A stretch of 64,000 nt of DNA from Trichoplusia ni (taxonomy: Eukaryota > Arthropoda > Insecta > Lepidoptera > Noctuidae). Location: the NCBI RefSeq assembly GCF_003590095.1, contig NC_039481.1:13237895-13301894 (forward strand), given 5' to 3'. The position numbers and the translations under genes are program-made. Shown here piece by piece: positions 45,401-59,892 of this stretch (positions are counted from its first letter, which is position 1; every line of letters begins with the position of its first letter). The notes below the pieces were generated by a model, which had not been told where the DNA came from, did no database searches, and was given only the letters and a program-made list of their open reading frames with translations.

Positions 45401-48400
45401 TAAAATGTTCTTCACATCCGTTTACTTCACTTATAGCACAGCTTATAGTCTAAGATCTCTTTAATTATTTGGTCGTATTAACGAAATTAATTTTTAATGT
45501 TACTGATATTTGTACTAATTAAAAAATGACTTATGTAACTCCTAAAAGAAATCCAAATTTCAAATTAAAAGCTCTTTAGTATTTAGCAATACATTTTTAA
45601 TCCTATATCATTATTTATCAATATAACATTCTTGCCAACCCTAGCCTCAAACGTAATTCGCAAGTACAGTAATTCCGCGACAGGTCACATCGATCGCCCG
45701 TGAGAATGCGCGCGCGCAGCTGACGGAGACACCCGAAACGAACCGATGACAGCCGATGACACGCTTTGTGTTACATAGCAATATTGTTTATTTCGTAAAT
45801 GGGTTCTGATTCTTCTGATTATTAGCTATGTAAGGCACAATGGACTGGTAATGAAATAAAAATAGAGTTGAGAATATTGATAACTTCTTAGGCAGGGATG
45901 AGCTTGCAATAGAAAAGTAATTTGTAATCCCAAGTCAGGTTTTGAGATTGGACTACCATCAAAGAAGAGACTGAAATAACAGTGTTGTTACTTATTAGAG
46001 ATATCCTCAGGTTCTGTTTGAAAGGCACGCTAATTTTTATTCCATATTTAAAGGAGAAATAAGGAACCCTACTACTAAGGCACCGTTGTCTGTCCGTCTG
46101 TCTGTGACCAGATTGTATCTCATGAACCGTGATAGCTACACAGTTGAATTTTTCATTATTTTTTTGAAGTTGATTACACATTTCTTGCAAATTCGTTTTT
46201 CTTCAGCTTATTTGAACGGAATTTGAGTTTCGCGAGTCCGACCATTAAACAGTTTTATCCCCTTATCCCTTAGTTAACCTCCAGAATGACACAGGCGCTT
46301 CCGGAGGACCGATCTAGTTCCAAATACACCCATAATATTAAATACAAGTGTTCGTCAAAGGCTTACCACCATTCTAACACCATTGTCAACCACTCGGCTA
46401 CAACTATTTATAATATCTACTTACCCACTTCCGTTCGCGGCGTTATACTAATCGCATACAATGACTTTCTCGTTATTGCCTTAATTCTTTCCTAAATCCT
46501 TTGACAGATAAAATTCAAGCCTAATCAAGTTTATCATAGAGTTTAAATTTCTTTGAGGAATGACTGGATGCGTTTTGTTCCTAGTTAATTGAATTTGTAC
46601 CTTATTATAAGGGGATGGAGTTTAATTCAGGTTGAACGCGAAGGTTTTGATTTTAAGTTTTTTTCAATCTTTCCAGTTTTTCAATAGGGTTTGTATTTAT
46701 TATATTTGGAATTAAGTAGTTCCGTCAATACTTTTTAATTTAGATGTAACTGAGGGCTTATCTTATTGAGTTCCAATGCTACAATAGTCACGTGGATGGT
46801 ATTTCGGTAGTGTGACACTCAGAAGGAAAAAGGTCCAAGGTTCGATTTAAAAAAATGGCATGAAATAATATTTTCAGACACTTCCTTGGGATATTGGGTA
46901 TGTTGTAAATAAATATATGTAAATAAATATATGTAATTAATTAATACAAAAACCTATTATCTTGAGAAGTAGGTTTGACTTCGTATATTTTGTTTGGTCT
47001 GTGTTTCAAAAAAAAAAAAGTAAAATTGGAATAAAATTAAATTAAACTTCGGCCTACTGTCTCATCCTCTCAAATTTGATTTTAAAACTCCTTTCGTTAA
47101 CGTAGCTATATTTCTTCCCAAAAAAAACATAAGAACTTAACTAGTCTAAGTACCATTTCAAAGATGAATATTCACACACAAAAGTGTACAGCTGTAGATT
47201 CCGGTAACAATACGCAACACCATGTATACCACCAAAGCTGCCGATACAAACAAAACCTATGGGAATCTTTAACGAAAATCGGACATCGATAATCCTCCCA
47301 ATGAACGAGGACTTTCACCAACTTATCAAGCTTTAACTCACTCGATATTCAACCCTATTCCCCAAGTAATACAGACGACAATGATTGCTAAGTAAAGTTG
47401 GTACCACCAAAAGCTCAGTGTTACATGACAAACTTACTTAATACAGTCGTTAAAATGTATTTAGCGCTGAAATGAACCTTAGACACACGTAATAAGGATT
47501 AAACGTTTAAATTTGGAAGAACATCGAACAAACCAGTAGCCACCCGTCAATGAATGCAATCCCGCAAATCTGCATTCAAAATTAGATTGTTATCTGTTAA
47601 TGTGGCCGGTTCCACAATATCCGGTTTGTACCGGTTATTGTCAGCAAATACTTCTGTAAATAAAATCGGGATTAACTAAAGAAAGTGCTTACGTTTGCTA
47701 TAATGAAGTGCTTAATCTTCGGTTAATTGAATTGTGAGTTAAGTGGTGTCATCTGCCCCTTTCGGCCCATTCACCTTTCTACATAATAAGTAGAAAAGTT
47801 TATTGAATAACATTCTGAAAGTCGGAAGTCTACACGTATAAGGACGTCCTATTCATTAAGATTTTGAGATGTCTAAAGATTTTATCTTACCAATCTCACG
47901 GCTGGTTACCGTTTTATGTTTGAGTGGACACTTAATTTATGTTTCGACAATGCCTGCGACTAATCGTCTGATGAATAGCTTTTATAAAGCTACGTGCTAG
48001 GCTGAAGGTATTTGCCCGTTTATGGACAGATGGAAGTTTATTGTAATGAGAGACCATAGAATACAGAAAACGCTGTTATTTATTTACTTAGCAACAGTTA
48101 CTTCGAAGTAATGAGAATTTGTCTCTGTTGGATAGGCTTATAAATTAAGGTGATGGTTTTCTAAGAAAAGGGTGTCATACTATGCTAACTGCTGATCTAA
48201 AAATATGATGTGAAAACATTAAATATTTAGTACTAACCAATTTTCAAAGCCATATTCTGAAAAGCACCTTACTTAAGTAATGATCTGGTGTTTCAGTTTT
48301 ACGAGGAGCGGTCATTAGGTACCAGGGGCACATGAGTTAGTAGGAGCTCTTACGTAAGTGTGGCCGGTTCAGGTGACGTCACGGGGTAACGAACCGCTGC

Positions 48401-51400
48401 CAGATAATAACCTACTTACTGGCTTGTAGGATGCGAAGTGTTCTTCTTGATTAAATATTAGTCATATTATCTTGTTCTCAGATATTCTAAATCATCATCA
48501 TCCGCCCGTCTCAGTTCTTTGCTAGACATAAGGTCTACTTCATCCCTATGCTTTTCCCATGCTCTATTTCATAAAGTAATTATATATTCCTGTACTACTC
48601 AGCCACATAAAATTATCAAGCGTACATGATGGGATAATTCACGACATTACCAGTTTATAGTTGTGACTCTTTTTTTTAAGGCGGGGGAATCCTCATGAGC
48701 ACTCGCTTCTTCAGGGGAGGGAACGTTTAGAGCCAGACTCACTACTGACTAAACCTGAACCGCCGTGCTACGTCATCCGCGATCTCGGCTATGCGTTGCT
48801 ATTCTTCATAATAACTGTGACCCTACCTCGGGTTTTACTAAATATCCACGTATGTTTGCTTACAAGATCAGCATACATACATAGGTACATATAACAGGTT
48901 TCGTTGATACAGTTTTCTGCTAGATTTAACTCTTCATAATGAAACGCATTTACTGTTTGATTTTTATCACTACACCTAAACCAATAGCCGAAGAATGAAG
49001 GTCTACTGATGGCATTGCTACACGATTTTGTACTTTAAGAAGTTGGGTGTTAAGTTTGTTTTTTGGAATGCTGTTTTCGAATAGGTGAAAAAAATGTCTC
49101 ATTATTACATTTATTAGCGCTTTTTTATCAACGTTTGGTCCAAGTTACTGGCTGAAGATCATACTATCTTCAGCCAGTAACTTAGCCATACTGAATATGT
49201 TTGATGGTTAGTTCTTTTTACTTAACTTTAATTATATTTCCGGTCGTTGTGGTTCTATGCATGGATTTATAAAAACGAGGTGCAGTTTACATCCCAATGT
49301 GACTCCTTCAAAGTTATATGTACCTTCTTAATTATTATACGTTACCACTGACAAATGGTGATGGAAATCGTGAGAAGTAGTGAGGGTATTCTAGATATTC
49401 TAATCCGAAATCGCCAACCGCAATGAGCTAGCATGGTGATCAACGCTCTACCCTTACCTATACGGGAAGAGGCTTGCGCCCAGCTGTATGACGCAAATAG
49501 GCTAGCATTGTTATTTATTTTGATGTTTAATTTAGTTGTCTAAAGAAAATAAATAGTATTACTTAAAAGCTCGCCATAGGAACAGCCAACAAATTTCAGT
49601 TCATGCCAACCTCTCGCCAATTGCACCATTCACCTTAATTTCGCACATCCAAATGATCAGCACAGATTAAGTCCCAGGTCTTGCGCTCGATCGAGTGCGA
49701 ATGCCCACTCGATGCAAGGGTCCACATCCTTATTGTCCCAGAAAAAACGTGATGTCAACACGAACATACACCATTGTCTGTGCGGTGAACGAATTAGTGA
49801 CGAGCAGTTGTGGGCTTTCGATCGCTAAAACTGGCAATTGTGAGAATTGGATTATGTTGATGCCATATTGGAGTGCAGTAGAGCATTTTGTGGTATTTCG
49901 TATTCATTTGTTTGTATCTTAGACGTAAAAAATAATTGAATTGCGTGCAATTATTTATTTAATAGGGTTTTATGGGTTCTTCTCTTAACTGTACGCTACT
50001 TAGTTGATCGATTTATAATGTGAACAATAGGTAGAGTCAATATTGTTTTTTTGGAAAGTTGTCTAGTACTTATACTTAATTTAAAGTAAAATAAATTACA
50101 AAAAGTTGTGCTCTAGAGGAGCATAGAGCACAACTAGGTACTTGTAAATTTTCCTTTCTTACACTTTTTAAAACACGCTCCAAAATGTTCTCATTCTTAT
50201 AAAGCATAAAAGTATGCATCTACTCAACGAATACTTTTAACTGAACTTCTCAATCACAGACAGAAATCGTGCAGCTGACATAACAAACAATAACAACAGC
50301 AGATCAAACAATAAAAATTATCTCACCCCCAAAAAGACGAGTCGATAAGTACCATCAATCGAATCAATCAGACGCACGTCCACTCGTAGTCGTAACGATA
50401 GATAGGTAATCGATAATCGCGATTACTCGATGCTGTTTAATCGAGTTGAAATTAGTGTATGTAAAAGGGTTCAAAAGACGAAACAAAGGGTTCATAATAA
50501 TATGATTCAGTCACTACATACTAGGTATATAGGGATTTTAGAACAGGAGCTTTTTAAGTAGGTACATATCTATAATATATTAGACTCTAGAGTCGAGAAC
50601 ATTTAATTTAGATTTTTAAAGCTCTTTTTAAGTTCGTTTTCCTACATAATTTTGTCTTACATTGTGTATAATGTAAGATTACACATTCTTAAATGCTAAT
50701 TATATTCACCCGCAATAAATTTCACACAAAACGACATTCTAATACTTTTTGTATTATAACAAACGTCTTCAATTGATCTTAGGCGTGATAATCCAATTTA
50801 ACCGTATCACGCACTTATTTAAATATCAATATATCAGTTGTAACAACGGATCAATCACTTTGACATTTTGTTTGATTCCTACTATCCCGTATTCTCCTAG
50901 TTTTGCATAAGAAAGCTTCAATCCATCAAAAATACGAACTCGAAAAAAACGTTACTAAATTTGAAAATAGAGCGATCCGTTCACGCCCGTTCATGCACAA
51001 AGGAACCATCGTGCAATATCGATTTAAAATTTGTAAAAAATCGTATTAGCATGAAAATATCGATAAAACGGATCTGTTCGTTACACAATGCGTAACAAAT
51101 ACGCGAAATTGTATCCTTTGTAAGCCAAATGTATTAACATATGACATTGTGTCATGTGCATAGGCTGTACACCGATATGCTAATGATATTTTATTGTGAT
51201 CGGTGTGGTGAATCGCTTACGCGTTGATATTATTTGTTATTACGCGATTTTACGGTAAATCTGATAGGTTTATGTCTGGCAATGCCCTGATGCGTATAAT
51301 TTTCTATGGATAAACTTTCTGAAAATGGTATTTATAAAATATTTTAAGTTGCAATGCTAGTTTTCTGACATTTATTGTTTCATGGGAAATGAAATAAGGA

Positions 51401-52680
51401 ATAATTTAAGTTGTTTCCATATTAATTTATAAAATAACTTATATGTTTGTGGTGTTACATTTCTGTTATTGACATAGTTTGGTAAATATATAAGTATATT
51501 CACCAATGAAATATGTATGCAGTTTACAAAATATACATTTGATACTGTAATAAAACTCTGCAGTTTCAAAAAAGCTCTGCATAATTTGCCTATTATCCGA
51601 AGAGAATCGCCCATTCCTAAATTAAGTATTTATATCAATTCGCCAATAAATACATTTGTAACGGTCTGTTGAGTTCCGTTGTCAATCCAACGATATGATT
51701 TAAATCACAGTAGCTAAAGCAATAAAAATAACAAAGCTACCTGCATTTACACATGTTACGAAATCTGCATACATGTTGTTATACCCCAGTCATATGTAAA
51801 AATCATTTATCGACATTTTAAAATCCTTTATCAACGGCACATGTACACTGCGTCACGAATTGCTGAATAGATTTTTTATTGCCAATAAAATGTGTTCGTA
51901 CTTAATTTGCGTATGTTGCATTGTAGACCGCACATTGTGCGTACACGTCACTCCGTCGCCGCCCTTAGGGCGCGACCCGCTGCCCTCGTGTCGCCAACAT
52001 TTCACACAACGTAACAATTCAATTATCGAACGCTTTCATTGTGTCATATTCATAATTTTAAACGGCCTTCCATTTTTCGGTGGCCATGTCGATTTCTAGA
52101 CAAACCCTCATTTGAATTTGAAGTAAACGTATGACATTTCTGATATTTTTTTGGACCTGGAAGGGACGTCTTATATCAGTTACGAATTTGCATGAAACTG
52201 GGTATTGTAGTAATATTGGATCATATCATAAGTGATAGACATATGCTAATCCTTACGGATTTTTTATCGATCCTTAGCTGTTGCAAGTTATTGCTTTCTT
52301 TAGTTCGCTTCGATGTTATTCTTTAATCCAGCTACCGTTATGATTTCTATTGATGTTTAAATTTTACCTTTATGTGTATCGATTCTTGACCTTAAAATAT
52401 TCCAACGGACGTTTAACTTGGAAATCGATATGATATTATATTTTTTAAGTTTATGCATCGTGTGAAATGATGTGAAAAGAATGATTTTGATTCAGTTGCA
52501 AATTGAGTCTGACAATGCATAAGTATCGGCTTGGAAACGGTTATTTTAACAATGGATCTGTCCTGATAGACCTAGGGCGTTTAAGTAAGCATTTGCTGAA
52601 TGCTTACCTTTATACTATCTGATAACATGTTTATAAGACTGGGAGGAGGTTGGTTCCTTTAATGATAATTGATGTTTTGA
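42429..52680. other. Long non-coding stretch
   Basis: No convincing exon. Contains repeat fragments near 46075-46260 and 48670-48790, a LINE 3' end at about 49345-49505, a perfect hairpin at 49142-49183, a 12-bp inverted repeat at 50104-50135, three CCGGTT boxes at 47606-47636 and a mildly CpG-rich patch near 51930-52030. Confidence 0.55.
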
Positions 52681-52875
52681 CTGCACGGATAGCCGAGTGG
52701 TTGAGGCCACGCTAAAACCACTGTACGCGTCGTGTCGCGGGTTGGATCCCCGCGTATTTGTGTGATCCACGAATGCTTGTTCTGGGTGTCTTTGTGCATC
52801 TGATTTGTATGTTTGTGAAACACCCGCGAAACAAGGATAAAATACCTTAGTGCGGGAGTCGTTCAAAAAAAAATA
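52681..52875 (+). mobile_element. SINE with Ser-tRNA-like head
   Basis: Box A 'tagccgagtggttgag' (52690-52705) and box B-like 'ggttggatccc' (52740-52750), then a body 'gaatgcttgttctgggtg' and an A-rich tail. The best-preserved copy of this family in the window. Confidence 0.8.
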
Positions 52876-53321
52876 ACAAATTGACCAGGCTGCACTGGCT
52901 GTGGTTCCCTGCTTCCCGCATGGGCTAAGAAAATGTTATAACAAAGCCTTTCTGAAAGAACCAAATGATTCGTTAAATCCATGTTTGCAAGAATATTACT
53001 CTTTGAAACGTTAGTGTAAAAGAATGACAAAAAGGAGTAAAATATGTGACTAAGAGTTGTGAGATTGTCTAGTAAGTAATGAGATAGGAAATTTGTTTTC
53101 TTAAAGGTATTCCTGAAAGGAATTTACATGGCTTATTTCTGCTTAGATACTAAGTAAATTACATATAAAGAACTTACTTACATAAAAAGCTTGGATGTTA
53201 ATAACAGCAATGGGGAAGTACTAATACTTGTTGGATCTTATTGGTGTTTGCTATCGAAATAACCCTTTAGATTAGGCAATTATACTTTATGTAAACAGAA
53301 AATGTATGTGATTGTAATTTG

Positions 53322-53590
53322 ACGGGCCTATTGGTCTAGTGGTTAGTGACCCTGACTGCTATACCGGAGGTCGTGGGTTCGATTCCCGCCCAAGACAAAT
53401 GTTGTGTGATGAGCATGATCATTTGTTCTGGTGTCTGGGTGTAATTTATCTTTAATACCTATGTATGTATTTAGAAATATATAAGTAAGTTTATCAGTTG
53501 TCTGGTTACCATAACACAAGCTCTGCTTAGCTTGGGATCAGATAACCGTGCGTGAGTAGTCCCAGGATATAATATAATATAATAAAAAAA
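53322..53590 (+). mobile_element. SINE of a second tRNA-derived family
   Basis: Box A 'tggtctagtggt' (53332-53343), box B 'ggttcgattcc' (53376-53386), unrelated body, and tail 'aatataatataataaaaaaa'. The head does not stop at a tRNA 3' end, so I call a SINE, not a tRNA gene. Confidence 0.82.
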
Positions 53591-54540
53591 AATCTAATAA
53601 GATATCATTACCGATGCGAATTGTAGATTTACTTAAAGATATGCCTGAAAACTTTCATTTGGAATGATAGTAGATCACATATAGATTTATACCTAGGTGT
53701 ATTTTGTATTTATCGAAGGACAAAAGATAAGGACTTATTAACACTTTAAAACTGACTGGTTTGTCAGTAAGTAATAAATGTAGTAACTAAGTAAATTATA
53801 AACTTTTGTCAACATCCAAATTCATAGCGTCACAGCGACATTTCGTTTATTTAATCCTAATGTTACATCACACATAAGAATGCTTGAAGCTATTATGAAA
53901 CGAACTTAAAATATTTCTCTAAGTATTTATTTAGAAGAAGTTTGTTATTAATTCATAATACATATTAATGCTTTTCTTTTCATAACTTGTGACCTAAGAA
54001 ACGTATTTTCTTCTAAGACATAAATCTTGTTTGACTTTACACCACAGCTTTGTTCAGATTGATATAATAGCCCATTTGATCAATTACCGCTACATAAATA
54101 TAATTTACAGGGTCGGCGTTTGACCCCACCATTGACTATTTGTCATAATATTAGGTATCTATAATTTGTTAAATAGCCATAATAAATTGTTAGCATTTTC
54201 AACATGACGTTTATTTCCAACTGTCATCAGATTAATAAATAAGCTTTGGTAATTTCTTTTTAAAAATAATACAGGTGATGCAATTGTAAAAATAGAAATT
54301 GTTATTGTTTTAACATTTAAAATATTTTATTTAACACCTACAAGTTTAGGCAAGAACAGAACACGTTTCTTCAAAACAAATACAGTATAACACGCCCGCC
54401 TTGTTATCTTAGTGAGCTGTACCAATAACGAAATAACGCTAAGTGGCCATTGAGTGTCTCAGGTGAAACGACCGCGGCTGGCTGTCATACGAATTTATTC
54501 TTGTTTCATACACCAACTCATCATAAACAAAAAGACAACG

Positions 54541-55079
54541 CATCAGAGTGAGACCGTGGAGCAGAGCGCGCGCAACCAATTTGCATTGTACGCCCGGCTA
54601 GTAAACGTTTAAAATTCTTATTTCGAACTGTTGGTCTCGTTCTGCATAATAACATCCGTAAGGCAATGGCAGTTGCTTCGCCAATGGCGGGGCGCGACGC
54701 GCACTCGTGGGCGTAGTGGAGCGCGCCGATTGGTCCGCTCGCTCGGGTTTATCACTCGATTTGTCGGTAGCGGCGTCACCGCAGTCGCGGTGCGCGATTG
54801 TCGATTGTCGCCATTGTGTCGAGCGAGCGACGGACGCGCGGAGCTCGTGCTTGTTTGATTCGCAACACGCGATACGATAACGCAAATCGAGTAAATCGAT
54901 CGTGTAATAACAGTTACGTACACAATGATAACAGTTGTTAATTGATAATTTGTTTAAACTTATTTACATTTGAGATTTGTGTGTGTAGTGCCGGCGGGAC
55001 TGAGTTTTTTACACGTGATTAAAAGGCTTCATCGTGGATCTGGAATTACACCAACGTGCCAGCGGTCACTTTATGAGGT
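54541..55079 (+). promoter_or_regulatory. CpG-dense candidate promoter and 5' exon
   Basis: A sharp GC and CpG rise within AT-rich DNA, densest at 54560-54860. It has CCAAT boxes at 54576-54580, 54681-54685 and (reverse) 54729-54733, a GC box next to the second, and an octamer 'atttgcat' at 54579-54586. A good splice donor, GAG|GTAAAC, follows at 55079/55080. It could be the promoter and untranslated first exon of a gene whose coding exons lie beyond 64 kb. No coding frame in it is convincing; direction is a guess from the donor. Confidence 0.45.
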
Positions 55080-58000
55080 AAACATAGTTGAGATAATAAA
55101 AACTTTTGAATGGCTGATCTCCGTCGCATGCTCGCTTGAGGTCGACTTCTGCCGTTGGTCGATGAACTTGTAACAAATCGATTTGTTTTGCTGTTTGTTC
55201 CACGACTGTTGTAGTTTCCTGTGTTTTTTGTTTAGTTTAATGAGTGAAAATACCCTCGAGACTTCACTCAGCGTAGTAGATCAAGTTCATTGAGTTTGTG
55301 TGTTATTCTTTCAACTTCTTGTTACGCCTTATGCACGTATATTCTGATTTTATGATTATACCTCCTAAATTATCCTACCTCTTATTTATTTGTACATGCA
55401 TAATAAATTTTAAAGCAGTAGAAAACGTACACAGGTTTTCACGTAGGTATCATCAATTTGGTTGTCTATGCATGCCACCCCTCTTCGTATGTTAATTTAA
55501 TTCAGGGCGTGTCTATACTCATCTATAGTTATTTATTTTGTTTGCCTGCTTCATATATTATTATGCAGCACGCGTCTTATTTATTCAATGTTTTTACCTA
55601 CCTACCTAGCTATAAAAGTTATTCACCTTTACGCAGATGAGTTATGTAAACAGGTAACGGAAATCTCGATCTCTTCTTTTCAATTTTGTGTCAAGCGTAT
55701 TATAAATCATGAAGTACTTATATTATTAAATTGATTTGATTATAATTAAACGTATTGGTTATAAATATCTAATATGACAATATGATTGTGTAACAAAAAT
55801 ATCTGTATATCTAATTCATTTAATAAAAAGTAAGTAACGTAATCGTTCCTATTGTGAACTCATATTTCCTTTAGAAGGCCAACATAATAATATGCGAATG
55901 TATTGGTTTTACAAAGAAAAAACTACATCAAAATCCGTTTCTAATCAAATTAAACTTCACAATGATTAAAAAAAAACACGTACTAAAGATATCAAAGCGG
56001 GTTTCTCTTCCACAACAGACGATTGTATTAAAAGATTCTTTTGACCATTCTGAAATCTGGGCAAACCAAAGTTCATAAGTAGGTAAGTTATAAGTTTAAC
56101 AGATTTCAGAACGGTTTTTGGCTTCACCGGGCTCTGTCCAGTAGGTACCTACGTAGTTACATACTCCTTGTAAGCAGGTACAACATCAACCTCCCTATTT
56201 ACTTCTGGTCCAATAAGACCTGAGATCTGATGAAGTAGAATATATTTTTTCTTACTTCGTTTATTCTGTTTCTTTGCGTTGCGGGTTCCAAGGCTGTTAA
56301 ACGTTTCCCCTGGGAGTCCTGGGACACACCGAGTTGAAATGTTCGGTGGTATTCGTTGGTTTCATTGTAGACCTTAGCTTATAGGAGTTGATTTGACGAC
56401 GGGCATGTGTGGCAGGCTAGTAGGAATAAAAAACGATCTTGAGCAGCCGTCGGAGGCGGTATTGTTCACCGAAAACTTCTTGTTTTGAATAATCAAGGAC
56501 TTAAGATTTGAAAAGATCTGACATAACTAATTACTAGACTAATTAGGTAGTAGACCTAAGTAGGTACACTAGTTACCTTTTTATTGGCGTGGTACCTAGG
56601 TATATGAAAGTAGACCTCTGCATGACTAATTACGTACCTACCTAGGTGTCCATAGAAACACTTAATTGACAGGTATTTACCTAAATCCCAGTTTATTTTT
56701 TGATTGTAAGTCAAGTGCTAATGCAACAGACAAAGATTTTAAGTTTTTTAAACGGGTAATAAGCATATCTGACAATCGTGAGTGTCAGCAAGTGCCGCAT
56801 AAGTGCTATTTTCTTATTAGTACCAGTTATTACCTTGATTTAATCTATTAGCATGTAACTACATACTTACAAGAGTAACAAGACAACATTATAGATAGTA
56901 CGTTGTCAAAATCAACATTGACCGATGATTATGAAACAGATTGATAGATGGCGTTGGCCACGTTAAAACAAAATGGAGGAAAAATTCCAAAAAAATTGTA
57001 TCGCTGTTCTTGGATAAGTAGTTTGAATTATAAATGTTGAGTTTAAGAACAGCTATATAACAAATTTTTGATGTCGCTTTTCAATAATATTGCAATGCAA
57101 TTTAATACTTCAAACTATTACAAAGCAATAAACATTTAAGTACCCATACTGTGGTTATGTACCTTAAAGACAATAATAATATGCACCTTACTTCTAATAA
57201 GGTACCTAGTTTAAGTAATTTAGTACCTAGGATAGGTTAATACTTACCTCGTTATAGCTAGGTATGCGGATACTATACAATAAGTATTAAGAATTTATCA
57301 TCTGAAATTATACCTTCAATATATAAGTATCTACGAGACAATAATTTTATCCGTTAGTGCTGTTAACCATTACTTATTAATAATTACATTAAATATTTTT
57401 GCGTTTTCGTAAACGTTTAGTTTACACTATGCGGTTGTCGAAAGCTGATAGAAACCGACATAGAGCAGAATCGCTCAACCAGTACTGCAACAAACTTATT
57501 TAAGATACTAGCTTTTCGCCCGCGTCGAGGTCGGTTATATCGCGTTTCCAAGAGTACTCTTCAAAAGTCCGGGATTAAAACTATTCTATGTTCTTTCTCA
57601 AGGTCAACTCGATCTCTGTACCAAATTTCATTAAAATCAGTTCAGTGGTTTAGACGTGAAAGCATAACACACAGACAGAGTTACTTTCGCATATTTATAA
57701 TATTAGTCGGGATTAGTAGGGACGATGATAGGCCTCTACATTATTGACGTTTTTTAAGAAACACTTCGTTGCGCAGTATAGTTCTATTCCTTTCCAAAAC
57801 TGAAATAGCCCTGCTTTTGAAGCTAGTGGCTGACGTTCAAATATAAAATTTTTCTAAAAGAAACTGTTATGGATAGCAGAAAGGTGGACAATTCGTGTAA
57901 AAAGCTAGGTGAGGATCCAACGAAATTCAGTGTTTATCAATCTAGGAACTAGCACCCTGGGAAAATAAGTTGTACATACCGTAAATAATAGCAAGTCATC

Positions 58001-59100
58001 TGGAAGTCTAGAAATATCTCGCCTATTACTACAAAAGTTGAAGATCACAAAAAAGAATCTAAAATCAAGTTCTTAATCAACTAAACGGAACGTTTCATTT
58101 TAATTAACGCAACTAGGTATAAAACAATAGAAGTTAAAAAAATGGCCAAGTATGAAATCAGTATTCTTGTGGGTTCTATTATTCCTATCAAGATATTCTC
58201 AAGTCCACACACTCATACTTTTCGGACTATTCATTTAAGAGTAGATAGTAGTACCTACCGTTAAAATAACAATCTATTTTTACCAGAAGACAAGATCTAG
58301 ATGGAGCTTCATTCATTCATTATAAACATTTTAGGCTGGCTTAGATCATCATCGTCGTCCTACCCTTTTCAGAACAATATCTTTGTCATAACGCCTTTAC
58401 CTAATTATGTTCACATGTCGTAAGGCCAATCAGTAATGTAATTTTAAGTCTCTGACGACTTATGACCATCACCACTAGCCACCACACCACTTGTAATAAG
58501 ACAGTTGACTTAAAGCGATCCTTAAATTCTTAAATCGGTCACAATATCCCTAAGCCCTTTTTATCCCTCAACAAAGTTCAAACTCCTTCAAAAACTCATA
58601 AATAAAATTCCTCGACTGACCCCCGACAAATCGGCAATGTTTTATAAAACCAATTAGGGCCTGAACTGATGGCCTAATGAATCCACAATCGCCTCACCTT
58701 TACGACTGGGGTCATAAAGACCCCGTATTTACACATTTACAATGGTGATTAGCCTTTGTGATGGACCGACAATTTTTATTCTGTTATGAGTTATTCAGCT
58801 TAATATGTACCTAAATATAACTATGTAGAGTATTAAGCGGTGTTTTTTAATTAAGGCATTAATTGCAGGCTGGATTCACCTTCTTTTTGTTATGAAAAAT
58901 CATTTTCTAGATGATAAATTTCGGTGTTAAAAATCTCGAAGATATGTTTTTTTTCTGCTTATTCTGAGGTCAATGATCCTAATGCGCGCTGTGCCTAGGT
59001 TTTAATACAATAGATACATCGTATTGTTTTTATTAATAATAATGCGGACGACATCACATACATTGTTCTGAACCCAAAGTAAGTTGCTAATGCACTTGTG
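55080..59100. other. Non-coding stretch
   Basis: AT-rich; contains only the dispersed repeat at 57508-57708 and short open frames with no recognised domain. Could be first-intron sequence of a gene starting near 54.6-55.1 kb. Confidence 0.5.
57508..57708 (+). repeat. Dispersed repeat, 'ctagcttttcgcccgcgtcg' family, plus copy
   Basis: A full-length copy in the opposite orientation lies at 62622-62820. Both run from 'ctagctttt' to 'tataatatta'. No coding capacity. Confidence 0.75.
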
Positions 59101-59104
59101 TTAT

Positions 59105-59262
59105 GGAATTCAGATACAACGAAGGTACCACAAACACCCAGACCCGAGACAATGTAGAAATAAGAATTTTTACATTGACCCGACCGGGAATCGAACCCGG
59201 GACCTCAGAGCTAGCGACACCTTGAAACTGGTCCGTACGCCACTCGACCACGGAGGATAGTC
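59105..59262 (-). mobile_element. SINE of a third tRNA-derived family, reverse orientation
   Basis: On the minus strand: box A within 'tggtcgagtgg' (59240-59250), box B 'ggttcgattcc' (59187-59197) and a body containing 'tctgggtgtttgtgg'. Confidence 0.72.
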
Positions 59263-59373
59263 TAATAAAAAACTCTTCTCTCTACACGGCTAAATCGTTG
59301 GTTAAATACTTGGTACACCCATTTAACCTTACCCGATACAAATGTCTAAGCTTGAAGTGAAAAAATACTTTTA

Positions 59374-59550
59374 AACGAATAGCCAAGTGGTATAAGGTCT
59401 GCACGCCAAACCCACTGTGCACGACGTTCCAGTTCAATCCTCGCATAGGACAAGCATTTTTGATCCACGAATGCTTGTTCAGAGTCTAGGTGTCTGGTGT
59501 CTTCTGTATGCGACAAAAGGATTAAATAACTCAGTGTGGATGTTGTTTCA
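59374..59550 (+). mobile_element. SINE with Ser-tRNA-like head, diverged
   Basis: Starts 'cgaatagccaagtgg', then 'ccagttcaatcc' and 'gaatgcttgttcagagtc'; the same family as 52681. Confidence 0.7.
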
Positions 59551-59892
59551 AATAAAATGGAATGCGCCTTTCAGCATACCATCAAATACCATCTAAGTGA
59601 CAAGACTAAGTGAAAACATAATTGCGCATGTCTTCTGTTTACACATGACATGTAAGTTGCTCGGTAACATTTTAACGTGGCTTGTGTTCTTGCCGCCGCT
59701 TCGCAAACAGTAGATCATGGCTGCGTTTGCGCATCGTGTTAGTGAGTCCCAACGAGCGCCGATTTCACTTACGTACTTACTGACAGACGTGTGTTTTAGA
59801 CAAAAGATTGACGGCTTTTTTCTTTTTAGTATTTTGATGGTTGTTTCTGCGATTTTTATTGTGAATTCATTATTAGTAAAGAAGGTATTCAT

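Noticed and set aside
53322..53395. tRNA gene
   Set aside because: Has A and B boxes, but the sequence runs on into a SINE body and AT-rich tail. The heads at 52681 and 59180-59262 were rejected as tRNA genes for the same reason.
54598..54923. Arg- and Ser-rich antisense open frames in the CpG island
   Set aside because: Typical chance frames of CpG-rich DNA; overlapping frames on both strands are open at once.
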